Source: Pyropia yezoensis
Lineage: Eukaryota > Rhodophyta > Bangiophyceae > Bangiales > Bangiaceae
DNA length: 64,000 nt
Direction of reading: 5' to 3'
NCBI GenBank assembly: GCA_009829735.1
Contig: CM020619.1
Span: 30,773,751-30,837,750, forward strand
Shown here one piece after another: positions 63,954-64,000 of the stretch. Positions within the stretch are counted from its first letter, which is position 1, and the number at the start of each line of letters is the position of its first letter. The notes beneath the pieces were generated by a model. That model was not told the origin of the DNA and ran no database searches. It was given only the letters and a program-made list of their open reading frames with translations. A program made the translations under genes and the position numbers.

Positions 63954-64000
63954 GCGAAAGCTCCTCGCGCCTGCTTTACCGCTCGCGGGCGCCCCTCGCG

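Larger units (their letters stand above)
62801..64000. other. Non-coding end of the window
   Basis: AT-richer sequence with short frames only. It contains a hairpin at 63189-63233 and a palindrome at 63936-63953. No gene recognised. Confidence 0.5.

Noticed and set aside
1-64000. tRNA, rRNA, riboswitch or bacterial-type operon features
   Set aside because: I looked for tRNA T-arm signatures and conserved rRNA blocks and saw none. Gene structure and content are eukaryotic.

Overview
The window looks like nuclear DNA of a GC-rich, photosynthetic, intron-poor eukaryote. The clues are a plastid-type Rieske oxygenase with one GT-AG intron, eukaryotic GATA and C2H2 zinc-finger proteins, an LTR retrotransposon with a chromodomain, a Tc1-like transposon, MITEs, and genes embedded in runs of poly-C/poly-G and GCC-type repeats. 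A bangiophyte red alga (Porphyra/Pyropia type) is my best guess. That is inference from composition and gene types; no marker gene settles it.

Layout. 1-7.5 kb: extreme GC, with a GATA-finger gene (+) converging on a DUF1399/GRDP-like gene (-) whose reading frame changes several times at or near C-runs; a 76-nt palindrome lies between them. 7.5-13 kb: AT-richer, gene-poor, with two MITEs and minisatellites. 13.5-30.1 kb: a 32-bp minisatellite interrupted by one Ty3/gypsy chromovirus (469-bp LTRs, CGCGG target duplication). Inside it a 500-N gap separates two nearly identical 6.05-kb stretches, best explained as two overlapping contigs that were not merged, so the true element is about 9.4 kb. 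It carries gag, pol in the -1 frame, and a 647-codon antisense ORF. 30-36 kb: gene fragments, an integrase relic and a MITE. 36-43.3 kb: a large low-complexity ORF and a C2H2 zinc-finger gene. 44.0-46.5 kb: a complete PAO/TIC55-type Rieske oxygenase (-). 48.7-50.7 kb: a MITE and an apparently intact Tc1-like element. 53.8-56.5 kb: a decayed relative of the chromovirus. 58.1-62.8 kb: a P-loop NTPase with a possible nuclease tail, resembling the Crinkler/RHS class, interrupted by one in-frame stop and flanked by diverged inverted repeats. 62.8-64 kb: non-coding DNA with two hairpins.

The genes do not form a pathway or operon. The host genes (two zinc-finger regulators, a GRDP-like protein, the Rieske oxygenase) are independent, and the rest is mobile-element biology. 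The most novel points are: a -1 slippery heptamer at the gag/pol junction that is kept in a diverged copy where the pol ATG is lost; the antisense ORF; recurrent short hairpins with a similar five-base loop across the retroelement; and the NTPase gene flanked by inverted repeats.
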